64,000 nt of DNA, taken from Pseudomonadota bacterium (lineage in GTDB: Bacteria; Pseudomonadota; Alphaproteobacteria; Rhizobiales; Hyphomicrobiaceae). The translations under genes and the position numbers were made by a program. The notes beneath the pieces were generated by a model. The model ran no database searches, had not been told where the DNA came from, and was given only the letters and a program-made list of their open reading frames with translations. The stretch covers positions 1 through 64,000 of the forward strand of contig JAEXXM010000080.1 in assembly GCA_023405815.1 (NCBI GenBank), written 5' to 3'. Shown here in pieces: positions 52,125 to 61,008 of this stretch; the stretch's first letter is position 1, and the number at the start of each line of letters is the position of its first letter.

Positions 52125-55100
52125 ATTTCTAACACTTCGACAACGCCGGGCACGGTGGAGAGCATGCCGGCGGTGGCAGGCGAGACGTCGTAGCGGCCGG
52201 AGATGTTGATCTCCATCTCTTTGCCGCGATCGGGCAGCTCCAGCACGAAGCGGACCTCACCCTTGCCGGGTTTCAGGCGCGATTTGAGTTGCGCGAGCAC
52301 GCCGGCGCTATTCTCGATGACGCGGCGGTCGAGCACGAGCTTCAGGCCGCGCTGGACATTGGCCACCGCCTTGTCGAGCGCTTCGAGGCTTTCAACGCGC
52401 ATTTTCACGGTGTCGCCGTCGCGCTCGGCCGAGACGGTGAGCTTCACCGGCGTTCCCGGCTCCAGGAGATCGCGCGCGGCGGCGAGCGTGTCGGAGAAAA
52501 TGACCGCCTCAAACTGGCCCGTCGTGTCGGAGAACATCGCGAAGGCAAACTTGTTGCCCTTCTGCGATTTGCGCTCGCGCGCGGAAATGACGATGCCGGC
52601 CAGCGCTCCATTGGTGGCGCCGCGCTCGGTCATCGCCTCGAACTCGACGTAGCGCTTGACGCCGAGCTTCTGCAGCGCTTGCTCGTACTGGTCGAGCGGG
52701 TGGCCCGAGAGATAGAAGCCGACGGCGTCGAACTCGTGCGACAGGCGCTCCATCGGCGTCCAGGCGGCCACCTGCCGTAGCTGCAGCGTCGGTCCGGACT
52801 TGGCGCCCCCTCCCCCGCCGAGAGAGAAGAAGTCAGCCTGACCGTCGGCCTTCTCCTGCTCCATGCGCTGCGCCAGCTCGAGGATCTGGTCGACGTTGGC
52901 GGCGACGAGCGCGCGGTTCCCCTCAAGCGCGTCGAATGCGCCGGCGGCGGCGAGGGTTTCGATGCCGCGCTTGTTGAGCGCCTTGGGATTGAGCCGGGCG
53001 GCGAAGTCGGCGAGCGACTTGAACGTGCCCTTCTCCTTGCGATCCTCGACGATGGTCGCGACGGCGGCGGCGCCGATGTTCTTCAGGGCGGCGAGCGAAT
53101 AGCGGATGGCCCCGGGCTTGCCTTCGACCTGCGAGGCCTCGGCGAGGAAATCGACCTCGGAGGCGTTGACGCACGGGGGCTCCACCGTGATACCGCTCTT
53201 GCGTGCCTCGGCGGCAAACATGGCCAGCTTGTCGGTGTTCGACATGTCGAGCGTCATGGAGGCGGCGAGGAACTCCTCGCGGAAGTTCGCCTTCATGTAG
53301 GCGGTGTGATAGCTGACGAGCGCGTAGGCTGCGGCGTGCGATTTGTTGAAACCGTAGCCGGCAAACTTGTCGACCAATTCGAATATGTAGGTCGCGTCCG
53401 ACTTCTTGACGCCGCGCTCGACTGCGCCCTCGACGAACTTGGCCTGATGGCGAGCCATCTCGGCCTTGTCCTTCTTGCCCATGGCGCGGCGGAGCAGGTC
53501 GGCGGTGCCGAGCGAGTAGCCGCCCATCACCTGGGCGATCTGGATGACCTGCTCCTGGTAGATGATGACGCCGTAGGTCTCCTTGAGGATACCCTCCAGC
53601 ATCGGGTGCAGGAAGTCGACCGGCTCCTCGCCATGCTTGCGGTTGATGTAGGTCGGGATGTTGTCCATCGGGCCGGGGCGGTAGAGCGCCACCATGGCGA
53701 TGATGTCCTCGAAGCGGTCGGGCTTTAAGCGCTTCAAGCTCTCGCGCATGCCCGTACTTTCGAGCTGGAACACGCCGACCGTATCGGCCTTGGCGAGCAG
53801 CTCGTAGGATTTCTTGTCGTCGAGCGGCAGCTTGGCGAGATCGATGTCGACGCCGCGTCCGCGCTTCACGAGCTCGACCGCCTTCTTCAGGACGGTCAGC
53901 GTCTTCAGGCCGAGGAAGTCGAACTTAACGAGGCCGGCGGCCTCGACCAGCTTCCAGTTGAACTGAGTGACGGGCGAGTTGGTCTTCGGATCGCGCGTCA
54001 GCGGCACGAGCTGCACGAGAGGCCGGTCGCCGATGACCATGCCGGCGGCGTGCGTCGAGGCGTGGCGGTAGAGGCCTTCGAGCTTTTGCGCGATCTCGGC
54101 GAGGCGGGCGACCATCGGATCGCGGTCGATCTCCTCCTGCAGCTTCGGCTCGCCGGCGATGGCTTCGGGCAGCGTCACCGGATTGGCCGGATTGTTCGGG
54201 ACGAGCTTGCAGAGACGATCCACCTGCCCATACGGCATCTGCAGCACGCGGCCGACGTCGCGCAGCACGGCGCGCGCCTGCAGCTTGCCGTGGGTGATGA
54301 TCTGGGCGACGCGGTCGTGGCCGTACTTGCCCTGGACGTAGCGGATCACCTCGTCGCGGCGGTCCTGGCAGAAGTCGATGTCGAAGTCCGGCATCGACAC
54401 GCGTTCGGGATTGAGGAAGCGCTCGAACAGCAGCCCGAACCGCAGCGGGTCGAGGTCGGTGATGGTGAGCGCCCAGGCGACGACGGAGCCGGCGCCGGAG
54501 CCGCGGCCCGGGCCGACGGGGACGCCCTGCGACTTCGCCCACTTGATGAAGTCGGCGACGATGAGGAAGTAGCCGGGGAACTTCATGCGCTCGATGACGT
54601 CGAGCTCATAGGCAAGGCGCTTGTCGTAGTCCTCGCGCGTGAAGCCCTCGGCGGGCGGGGCGACGGCAAGGCGGGCGTCGAGGCCTTCCTTCGCCTGGCG
54701 CCGCAGCTCGTCCGCCTCGAGCTTGGCCACGTCCTCGGGGCTCAACTCCCTATCGGCGGCGACGAAGCGCGGCAGGATGGGCTTGCGGCCGCGCGGGCGG
54801 AAGGCGCAGCGCTTGGCGATCTCGATGGTGTTGTCGAGCGCCTCGGGGAGGTCGGCGAATATCTCGACCATCGCCGCAGCGGTCTTGAAGTCGTGCTCGC
54901 GCGTCACGCGGCGGCGGTCGTCCTCGACGACATAGCGGCCGGCGGCAATGCACAGCAGCGCGTCGTGCGCCTCGTAGTCGTCGGGCGAGGCAAAGTACGC
55001 CTCGTTGGTCGCGACGATGGGAATGTGCTTGTCGTAGGCGAGCTTCAAAAGCTGCGGCTCGACATCGTGCTCGGATTTGAGGCCGTGGCGCTGGATCTCG

Positions 55101-55687
55101 ACATAGAGCCGGTCGCCGAACATCGCCTTCAAGGCATCGAGGCGGCCTTCGGCCAAGGCGTGCTGGCTGTCGCGCAGGGCGCGGTCGATCGGGCCATCCG
55201 GGCCGCCGGTCAGCGCGATGAGACCATCGGTGTGCTCGGCGAGCACGCTCGCGGTGGTGAAGGCGGCTTCGACATCGGGCGCGTCGAGGTGCGCGCGCGA
55301 GACGAGCTGCATCAGGTTGGCGTAGCCGGCATCGTTCATCGCCAGGACCGCGATGTTGCCGTCGCCGTGCGCGCGCGCAACGGGCGTGCCGCGCTCCGTC
55401 GCATCGTGGCGACGGTCCTCGAAGTCGATCGTAAGCGAGACGCCGACAATGGGCTGGATGCCGGCGTCGGCCAGCTTGTCGGAGAACTCGAGCGCGCCGT
55501 AGAGGTTGTTGGTGTCGGTGAGGCCCAGCGCCGGGAAGCTATTCGCTGCGGCGAGCTTGGCCAGCTTGCCGATGGGCAGTGCGCCTTCCAAGAGCGAATA
55601 GGCGGAGTGCACCTTGAGGTGCACGAAGCGCGCCGGCGCGGGCGCCGCGGGCTGGCCGTCGTTCGGCATGCGACTCGGAGCGTTCAT
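52121..55687 (-). CDS. dnaE: DNA polymerase III subunit alpha
   Basis: 1188 residues; the main replicative polymerase. PHP domain at the N-terminus (FVHLKVHSAYSLLEGALP), palm with the catalytic PDFDIDFCQDRRDEVIRYV aspartates, VGPGRGSGAGSVVAWAL in the palm-fingers region, and C-terminal helix-hairpin-helix and OB-fold parts. The DnaE1 type is clear from length and order. It sits between lolD and the L,D-transpeptidase-like gene; in relatives rpsB lies nearer. Confidence 0.98.
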   Translation of the reverse strand: MNAPSRMPNDGQPAAPAPARFVHLKVHSAYSLLEGALPIGKLAKLAAANSFPALGLTDTNNLYGALEFSDKLADAGIQPIVGVSLTIDFEDRRHDATERGTPVARAHGDGNIAVLAMNDAGYANLMQLVSRAHLDAPDVEAAFTTASVLAEHTDGLIALTGGPDGPIDRALRDSQHALAEGRLDALKAMFGDRLYVEIQRHGLKSEHDVEPQLLKLAYDKHIPIVATNEAYFASPDDYEAHDALLCIAAGRYVVEDDRRRVTREHDFKTAAAMVEIFADLPEALDNTIEIAKRCAFRPRGRKPILPRFVAADRELSPEDVAKLEADELRRQAKEGLDARLAVAPPAEGFTREDYDKRLAYELDVIERMKFPGYFLIVADFIKWAKSQGVPVGPGRGSGAGSVVAWALTITDLDPLRFGLLFERFLNPERVSMPDFDIDFCQDRRDEVIRYVQGKYGHDRVAQIITHGKLQARAVLRDVGRVLQMPYGQVDRLCKLVPNNPANPVTLPEAIAGEPKLQEEIDRDPMVARLAEIAQKLEGLYRHASTHAAGMVIGDRPLVQLVPLTRDPKTNSPVTQFNWKLVEAAGLVKFDFLGLKTLTVLKKAVELVKRGRGVDIDLAKLPLDDKKSYELLAKADTVGVFQLESTGMRESLKRLKPDRFEDIIAMVALYRPGPMDNIPTYINRKHGEEPVDFLHPMLEGILKETYGVIIYQEQVIQIAQVMGGYSLGTADLLRRAMGKKDKAEMARHQAKFVEGAVERGVKKSDATYIFELVDKFAGYGFNKSHAAAYALVSYHTAYMKANFREEFLAASMTLDMSNTDKLAMFAAEARKSGITVEPPCVNASEVDFLAEASQVEGKPGAIRYSLAALKNIGAAAVATIVEDRKEKGTFKSLADFAARLNPKALNKRGIETLAAAGAFDALEGNRALVAANVDQILELAQRMEQEKADGQADFFSLGGGGGAKSGPTLQLRQVAAWTPMERLSHEFDAVGFYLSGHPLDQYEQALQKLGVKRYVEFEAMTERGATNGALAGIVISARERKSQKGNKFAFAMFSDTTGQFEAVIFSDTLAAARDLLEPGTPVKLTVSAERDGDTVKMRVESLEALDKAVANVQRGLKLVLDRRVIENSAGVLAQLKSRLKPGKGEVRFVLELPDRGKEMEINISGRYDVSPATAGMLSTVPGVVEVLEI

Positions 55688-55763
55688 GGCCGATAGTTAG
55701 GCCAACAGGCGCGTCAGTTAAACCGACGTCTGCGCCCCCTCCACTGCAGCGATCCCCTGCTTC

Positions 55764-55787
55764 CTCTCCCTCCCCCGCAAGGGAGAG
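55764..55787. repeat. Short CT/GA-rich palindrome between lolD and dnaE
   Basis: CTCTCCCT-cccccgca-AGGGAGAG is an 8-bp perfect stem and resembles one arm of the repeat at 24935-25034. It lies in the 128-base gap between the lolD stop and the dnaE start and may also slow transcription between them. Confidence 0.5.
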
Positions 55788-55815
55788 GGTGGAAAGTGAG
55801 AGCGGGTAAAACGGG

Positions 55816-56583
55816 TTAGCGCAACGAGGCGGGGTCGAGCTCGACCAGGAGACCGTCGGAGAGCGTCAACACGCGGTCCATGCGGCGGGCAATTTCGAGA
55901 TTATGGGTGGCGATCAACGCGGCGACGCCGGTGGTGCGAATCAAATGCACCAGCGCGTCGAAGACATGCTCGGCGGTGTGGGGGTCGAGGTTTCCGGTCG
56001 GCTCGTCTGCGAGCACGAGGCGTGGCTCGTTGGCGAGCGCGCGGGCGATGGCGGTGCGCTGCTGCTCGCCGCCCGAAAGCTCCGCCGGGCGATGGTCGAC
56101 GCGCTCGCCGAGTCCGAGGGACGTGAGGAGGTGCCTGGAGCGCGCGGCCGCCTTGCTGCGGCTGCGGCCGAGGATCATCTGTGGAATGGAGACGTTCTCG
56201 AGCGCGGAAAATTCCGGCAGAAGCTGGTGGAACTGGTAGACGAAGCCCATCTTCACGCGGCGAACGCGGGTGCGGTCGGCGTCGTTCATGCCGGAGCAGT
56301 CGCGACCCTGGATGATGACTTGGCCGGAGTCGGGCGTCTCGAGCAGGCCGGCGATGTGCAGCAGCGTCGACTTGCCGGCGCCCGAGGGACCGACGAGCGC
56401 CACTGCCTGCCCGGGGTAGATATCGGCCGAGGCGCCGTTGAGAACGGCGATGCGCCGCGGCCCCTGGTGGAACGCACGCACGAGCTTGTCGAGCCGCAGC
56501 ACGGGCTGGGCAGAGTAATTGTGCCCGTTGTCTCGCAAGGCTTGCAGCTCCTCGGCCAGGGCGGTCATGCGACGGTCGCTCAT
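55816..56583 (-). CDS. lolD: Lipoprotein-releasing ABC transporter ATP-binding protein LolD
   Basis: 255 residues. Walker A GPSGAGKSTLL, Q-loop YQFHQLLPEFSALENV, signature LSGGEQQRTAIARAL and Walker B LVLADEPTGNLD are complete; H-loop is in IATHNLEIA. The LolD hallmark is the NVSIPQMI region and strong similarity to MacB-type ATPases. It overlaps the permease gene by 4 bases. Confidence 0.96.
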   Translation of the reverse strand: MSDRRMTALAEELQALRDNGHNYSAQPVLRLDKLVRAFHQGPRRIAVLNGASADIYPGQAVALVGPSGAGKSTLLHIAGLLETPDSGQVIIQGRDCSGMNDADRTRVRRVKMGFVYQFHQLLPEFSALENVSIPQMILGRSRSKAAARSRHLLTSLGLGERVDHRPAELSGGEQQRTAIARALANEPRLVLADEPTGNLDPHTAEHVFDALVHLIRTTGVAALIATHNLEIARRMDRVLTLSDGLLVELDPASLR

Positions 56584-57851
56584 TCGTAGCGCAGCGCTTC
56601 AACGGGATCGAGGGTGGACGCGCGCCACGAGGGGTAAAGCGTGGCGAGCACGGAAAGAGCGAGCGCCATCAGGACGATGAAGGCCGTCTCGCGAGGCTCC
56701 ATGTCGGCCGGCATCCGCGTCAGGTAGTAGACGTTGGGGTCGAACAGCGTCGTGTTGGTCATCCACGAGACGAGCTCGCGGATCCGCTCGATGTTGAGGC
56801 AGAACACGATGCCGAGGATCAGTCCGGCGATAGTGCCGACGATGCCGATCGAGGCGCCGGTGATGAGGAACACGCGCATGATGGCACCGCGGGTCGCGCC
56901 CATGGTGCGCAGGATGGCGACGTCGCGGCCCTTGTCCTTCACCAGCATCATCAGGCCGGAGATGATGTTGAGCGCGGCGACGAGCACGATCAGCGACAGG
57001 ATGATGAACATCACATTGCGCTCGACCTCGAGCACCGTGAAGAAGGTCTCGTTGCGCGCGCGCCAGTCGGAGACGTGATTGACGGGGCCGACGGCGCGCT
57101 TCACCTCGCGCAGATACGCATCGATGTTGCCCGGGTGATCGACGACCACCTCGATGGCGTCCACCTCGGGCCCGCGCGAGAAATAGCGCTGCGACTCGAC
57201 GAGCGGCATGAAGACCATGGTTCGGTCGTACTCGGCCATGCCCATCTCGAACAGCGCGACGATCTTATAGGGCTTGGTGCGCGGGGCAGTGCCGAACGGG
57301 GTTGCGGCACCGCGCGGGGAGACGAGCGTGATGGTGTCGCCGACGTTGACGCGCAGCATGTTGGCGAGGCGCGTGCCGATGGCGATGCCGCCGGCCTGGC
57401 CGAAGCCCTCGAGGGAGCCATAGCGAATGTTATCGGCAACGAGCGGAAGCGAGCGCAGGCCCTCCTCCGTCATGCCGCGCACGAGCGCGCCGGTTGCCTG
57501 CACCGCCGAGGAGACCATGACCTGCCCCTCGATGAGCGGCATGGCCGACTTGATGCCGGGGACGGCGGCAATCTTCTTGGCGACCTCGTCGTAGTCCTCG
57601 AACGGACCGCCGATCTTGTTGACGATGACGTGGCCGTTGAGGCCGAGAATCTTGGCGAACAGCTCGTTGCGGAAGCCGTTCATCACCGCCATGACGATTA
57701 TGAGGGTGGCGACGCCGAGCATGATCCCGGTGAAGGAGAATCCGGCGATGACGGAGATGAAGCCTTCCTTGCGGCGCGCGCGCAGATAGCGCGAGGCGAG
57801 CATCCACTCGAAAGGTGAAAACGGCTTGGTGTCCGTAGTGGCCGCTGTCAT
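56580..57851 (-). CDS. lolE: Lipoprotein-releasing ABC transporter permease (LolC/LolE type)
   Basis: 423 residues with four transmembrane helices: one N-terminal (FSFTGIMLGVATLIIVMAVM) and three after residue 270, around a large periplasmic domain. Start WMLASRYLRARRKEGFISVI is typical of LolC/E. Alphaproteobacteria usually have one such permease that acts as a homodimer with LolD. It passes outer-membrane lipoproteins to LolA. Located between proS and lolD. Confidence 0.95.
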   Translation of the reverse strand: MTAATTDTKPFSPFEWMLASRYLRARRKEGFISVIAGFSFTGIMLGVATLIIVMAVMNGFRNELFAKILGLNGHVIVNKIGGPFEDYDEVAKKIAAVPGIKSAMPLIEGQVMVSSAVQATGALVRGMTEEGLRSLPLVADNIRYGSLEGFGQAGGIAIGTRLANMLRVNVGDTITLVSPRGAATPFGTAPRTKPYKIVALFEMGMAEYDRTMVFMPLVESQRYFSRGPEVDAIEVVVDHPGNIDAYLREVKRAVGPVNHVSDWRARNETFFTVLEVERNVMFIILSLIVLVAALNIISGLMMLVKDKGRDVAILRTMGATRGAIMRVFLITGASIGIVGTIAGLILGIVFCLNIERIRELVSWMTNTTLFDPNVYYLTRMPADMEPRETAFIVLMALALSVLATLYPSWRASTLDPVEALRYE

Positions 57852-57989
57852 CCTCGCGAAACTCCCCTCGCCTTGCGTCGCCGGGGGGCAGAGCTACCCC
57901 CCCATTCAGGCCAGATTGCGTTGCGCGGGAACGACCTATGAGGGTTCGTCTCCGACGCCGCGCGAACCGTTACCGCCGTGCATCACCGG

Positions 57990-59522
57990 CTAATAGGCGC
58001 GCCCGATCAGCACGTACTCCCGGGCCTCATCCCCCGTGAAGAGACAGGCGCCCTCGGCCGGCTTCTGGTCCAGAGGCGCGTTGCGGATGGTAAGCTTAAG
58101 AGCTTTCAGCCGCTCGGCAATCGCCTCCAGCTTTTCCCCCTCCGGCTTCGACCAGGCGACATAGGCCCACCCCTTGAAGGCGCCCCCCTCGTCGTCGGCG
58201 TCGAGCGGTCCGAAGTATTGCTCCAGCTCCTCGAAGGTCTTGATGCCGGTGACAATGTTGCCGTCGAGGCGCGCCTTGGCCTCGGCGAAGAGCGACGCCT
58301 GGATGTCGTCCAGCAGCGCCTGGGCGCCGGCCACGAACTCGGCTCGGGGCTGGGTATGGGAGATGACCTTGTCGCCGTCGCGCAGGGCGTCGCGGCGCAT
58401 GAAGGTGACGTTGCCGGCGGCTGCATCGCGGCCGCCGATCTCGACGATCACGGGAGCGCCGCGGCGCACCCAGTTCCAGCGCTTCTCGGCCGACTTGATG
58501 GGCTTGGCGTCGACGAGGACGCGGATGCCCAATGCCTTCAGCTCCTTCTCGAGCGCGGCGCAGTAGTCGAGGAGTTCGACGTCCTCGGGCTTGTCGCGCA
58601 GCATGGGCACGATGACGATCTGGCGGGGGGCGATCTTGGGCGGCATCCGGAGGCCGTCGTCGTCGCCGTGGGTCATGATGACGCCGCCGATCAGGCGGGT
58701 CGACACACCCCAGCTCGTCGTGTGGCAGTATTCGAGCTGGCCTTCCTTGCTCTGGAACTGGATGTTCTGCGCCTTGGCGAAGTGGGTGCCGAGATAGTGC
58801 GAGGTGCCGGCCTGCAGCGCCTTGCCGTCCTGCATCATGGCTTCGATGGAATAGGTGTTGTCGGCGCCGGGGAAACGCTCGTTGGCAGGCTTCTCGCCGG
58901 CGACGACCGGCATGGCCAACACGTTCTCCGCGAACTCGCGGTAGACCTCAAGCATCTTCAGCGTCTCGGCCATGGCATCGCCCTTGTCGGCGTGCGCGGT
59001 GTGCCCTTCCTGCCAGAGGAACTCGGCGGTGCGCAGGAAGAGGCGCGTGCGCATCTCCCAGCGCACGACGTTGGCCCACTGGTTGATGAGCAGCGGCAGG
59101 TCGCGATAGCTCTTGATCCAGCGCTGGAAGGCATCGCCGATGATGGTCTCGGACGTCGGCCGCACGATCAGCGGCTCCTCCAGCTTGGCGGCGGGATCGA
59201 CCACCAGCTCGCCGCCGACGTTCTTCAGGCGATGATGGGTGACGACCGCCATCTCCTTGGCAAAGCCCTCGACGTGCTCGGCCTCCTTGGCAATGAAGCT
59301 CATGGGGATGAAGAGCGGGAAATAGCAGTTGTCGTGCCCGGTCTCCTTGATGCGGGCATCGAGCTCGGCCTGGATGCGCTCCCACACGCCCCAGCCCCAC
59401 GGCTTGATGACCATGCAGCCGCGCACCGGGCTCGTCTCGGCCATGTCGCCGTCGCGGACGGCGGCCTGATACCACTCGGGGAAGTTCTGCTCGCGGGTGA
59501 CGGGTAGCGCGCGCTTGCTCAT
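57990..59522 (-). CDS. proS: Proline--tRNA ligase, archaeal/eukaryal type
   Basis: 510 residues from the ATG at 59522. Class II synthetase with FPEWYQAAVRDGDMAETSPV, GCMVIKPWGWGVWERI, ETGHDNCYFPLFIPMSF, RPTSETIIGDAF and TRLFLRTAEFLWQEGHTAH. These, plus the final tyrosine (VLIGRAY), match the archaeal/eukaryal and Thermus-type enzyme, not the short bacterial ProRS usual in alphaproteobacteria. The C-terminal domain keeps only one cysteine (GACLFTG), so the zinc site of the Thermus form seems lost. Gene position (next to lolE) is the canonical proS locus, which suggests replacement in place. Confidence 0.94.
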   Translation of the reverse strand: MSKRALPVTREQNFPEWYQAAVRDGDMAETSPVRGCMVIKPWGWGVWERIQAELDARIKETGHDNCYFPLFIPMSFIAKEAEHVEGFAKEMAVVTHHRLKNVGGELVVDPAAKLEEPLIVRPTSETIIGDAFQRWIKSYRDLPLLINQWANVVRWEMRTRLFLRTAEFLWQEGHTAHADKGDAMAETLKMLEVYREFAENVLAMPVVAGEKPANERFPGADNTYSIEAMMQDGKALQAGTSHYLGTHFAKAQNIQFQSKEGQLEYCHTTSWGVSTRLIGGVIMTHGDDDGLRMPPKIAPRQIVIVPMLRDKPEDVELLDYCAALEKELKALGIRVLVDAKPIKSAEKRWNWVRRGAPVIVEIGGRDAAAGNVTFMRRDALRDGDKVISHTQPRAEFVAGAQALLDDIQASLFAEAKARLDGNIVTGIKTFEELEQYFGPLDADDEGGAFKGWAYVAWSKPEGEKLEAIAERLKALKLTIRNAPLDQKPAEGACLFTGDEAREYVLIGRAY

Positions 59523-59987
59523 GGGATCTCGATTGGGGGTCTCGGTCGGCAAAGCGCCTGGGTGGCGCGGAAAGAGGCAGTTTGCGGGCGCTGTGCGCCC
59601 GTCTCGCGGGGCTGGTAGCGTTAATCCGGGCGGGTGGCAACTCTGGTGCGGGAAGGACTTGTGCGCACCGGCGCCGGCTCGTGCACGGCCGCTCGGCGCA
59701 CGGCACTCTCGTACATCAGTCGGGTGCGCTGCAGCATTGATTGCACGTGCGAATTGTACGTTGGTGAAGCAGAAAATTTTTTTCGCCTCGGGCACACGAA
59801 GCCGCGTGACAGAAGGCCGCGTGTCGAGTAAACGTACTGGCCATAAGGGTGGGTCATAAGCCGCAGAAACATGTGGCAGACAGCCCAAGTCTAGGGAAGA
59901 TACCGGCACGCGGGACTACCCACTCAGGTGGTCAATCAGCGGCCAACGTGTTGAGCCCAGCGGGTTCCACGATCAAAAAATACGACG

Positions 59988-60031
59988 AATGCGCGGAGCA
60001 AGGTTCGATGGACCTTGCTCTTCGCATTTTT
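59988..60031 (+). terminator. Strong bidirectional-type intrinsic terminator
   Basis: AATGCG and GAGCAAGGT pair with ACCTTGCTC and CGCATT across a 2x2 internal loop, giving 15 base pairs around a 7-base loop, followed by TTTTT on the plus strand. On the minus strand a TTTTTT run follows a few bases after the stem. The plus-strand transcript it would end has no protein gene. Confidence 0.75.
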
Positions 60032-60050
60032 GGGTAGCCTTTTAGTGGCG

Positions 60051-60175
60051 CGACACGAGCAGCAAGAAGCTTTGCATGCGAGTTTTGTCGCGCAAGCTGA
60101 TGGCCGGCGCTCGCGCCGGGGCGCCTTTGGCGCCATGCCGCCTTCGCGGCCAGGAGTGAAGGCGTGCGTTGGGCT
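60051..60175. repeat. Dispersed intergenic repeat (ACGAGC...AGCTGAT family), copy C
   Basis: Starts CGACACGAGCAGCAAGAAGC, continues TTTGCATGCG and GCGCAAGCTGATGGCCGGCG, then stems GGCGCC-TTT-GGCGCC-type and GCCGCCTTCGCGGC. In tandem with copy D. Confidence 0.68.
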
Positions 60176-60179
60176 CGTG

Positions 60180-60330
60180 CGACACGAGCAGCGAGAAGCC
60201 TGCCTGCGTCTTGCGGCGCACGAGCTGATAGTCGCGCCTCGCTTTTTCGCTGCCGATTCACGCCTTCGCTGATAGACGCTCGAGCGACCGGCGCGGGGCC
60301 CCTTGGGCCCGGGCCGCTACGCGGCCAAAG
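60180..60330. repeat. Dispersed intergenic repeat (ACGAGC...AGCTGAT family), copy D
   Basis: Starts CGACACGAGCAGCGAGAAGC, continues GCGGCGCACGAGCTGATAGT and ends with GGCGCGGGGCCCCTTGGGCC and a GGCCGC/GCGGCC stem, the same ending as copy A at 50973. It stops shortly before the gene at 60355. Confidence 0.65.
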
Positions 60331-60354
60331 TGACGCTATGCGAAACCTGCCTGC

Positions 60355-60714
60355 TCAGCGCTCGATTACACCGGCATCGACAAACCAGGTCGTTCCCTGC
60401 ATGCGTCCCGGCGTCTGCATTTCGATATTCGCCTGCCCGTGCTCAGCATCGTAGCCAATGACCTTGACCGTGAGCGGGTTTGTGAACTGCCATGCCTCAC
60501 GCTGGCCCAACACCTCGTGCTCGTAGTCGGCGACATCCTCGACACTGCCGGAGCGCTTGAGCTGCTGCCACCGGCTGAGCATTTCCCGCTGCTGGAACCA
60601 GATCGAATTCGCCCGGACCGTCACCGTCGTCCCAACGGCGATCGAAGAGGCCGGATCGGCCATGGCCGCAGCGGCGAACGCGATAAACACGGCAGCGAAC
60701 CAGCCTCTCGTCAT
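60355..60714 (-). CDS. Small exported hypothetical protein
   Basis: 119 residues from the ATG at 60714; ATG at 60729 and GTG at 60732 overlap the upstream stop and are alternatives. Signal peptide about 1-20 (AAAAMA). The mature part has TVTVRANSIWFQQREMLSRW and a C-terminal strand-rich segment ending in FVDAGVIER. Not recognised. Probably co-transcribed with the DUF1467 gene just upstream. Confidence 0.65.
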   Translation of the reverse strand: MTRGWFAAVFIAFAAAAMADPASSIAVGTTVTVRANSIWFQQREMLSRWQQLKRSGSVEDVADYEHEVLGQREAWQFTNPLTVKVIGYDAEHGQANIEMQTPGRMQGTTWFVDAGVIER

Positions 60715-60728
60715 CGCAGCCACCAGCA

Positions 60729-60980
60729 TCACCAGGGGAAGTCGTCGGGGGAGATCAGCCGGAACTCGATGATCGCGTAGACGATGGCAAAGACGATCGT
60801 CGCCACGAGCGTGTTGATCAGGAAGATGCGCAGGATGCGTGGCTTCGCCGGTGCGCTGCCCGGTGTTCCAGGAACAACGTTGCCGGCTTCATCTTGCGTG
60901 TGCACGCCAAAAGGAAGCACGGCAAACAGCACGATCCACCAGATGAAGATGTAGATGGCGACGGCCATCACATTGTCCAT
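60729..60980 (-). CDS. DUF1467-family small inner-membrane protein
   Basis: 83 residues with two transmembrane helices (about 4-24 and 55-75) and the family start AVAIYIFIWWIVLFAVLPFGVH. An excellent AGGAGG ribosome site precedes the ATG. The gene is syntenic between mce and proS in Hyphomicrobiales. Function unknown. Confidence 0.92.
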   Translation of the reverse strand: MDNVMAVAIYIFIWWIVLFAVLPFGVHTQDEAGNVVPGTPGSAPAKPRILRIFLINTLVATIVFAIVYAIIEFRLISPDDFPW

Positions 60981-61008
60981 GGGGTGGTCCTCCTGGCGGC
61001 TCGCGCTA

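Larger units (their letters stand above)
59523..60354. other. Long non-coding stretch upstream of proS
   Basis: 832 bases without a credible protein gene. It should contain the proS promoter. From about 59640 to 60031 the plus strand has lower G+C, several pairing segments (for example GGTGGGT near 59850 with ACCCACT near 59918) and ends in a strong terminator, so an RNA gene is possible. From 60051 to 60330 lie two tandem copies of a dispersed repeat. Confidence 0.55.

Noticed and set aside
54050..55696. 548-codon plus-strand frame opposite dnaE
   Set aside because: Shadow of dnaE with low-complexity Arg/Glu/Val content and no ribosome site.
57978..59507. 509-codon plus-strand frame opposite proS
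   Set aside because: Shadow of proS; no recognisable domain and no promoter or ribosome site.
59988..60031. tRNA T-arm-like GGTTCGA hairpin
   Set aside because: Stem and loop sizes do not fit a tRNA and no acceptor or anticodon arm is nearby. It is better explained as a terminator.
59932..60261. 109-codon minus-strand frame with KLLAARVA-like repeats
   Set aside because: It is the translation of the tandem dispersed repeats and the terminator, with no start signal.
60051..60330. Possible CRISPR array from two similar units
   Set aside because: Only two units of over 100 bp that are themselves similar throughout, with no short repeat/unique spacer pattern and no cas genes.
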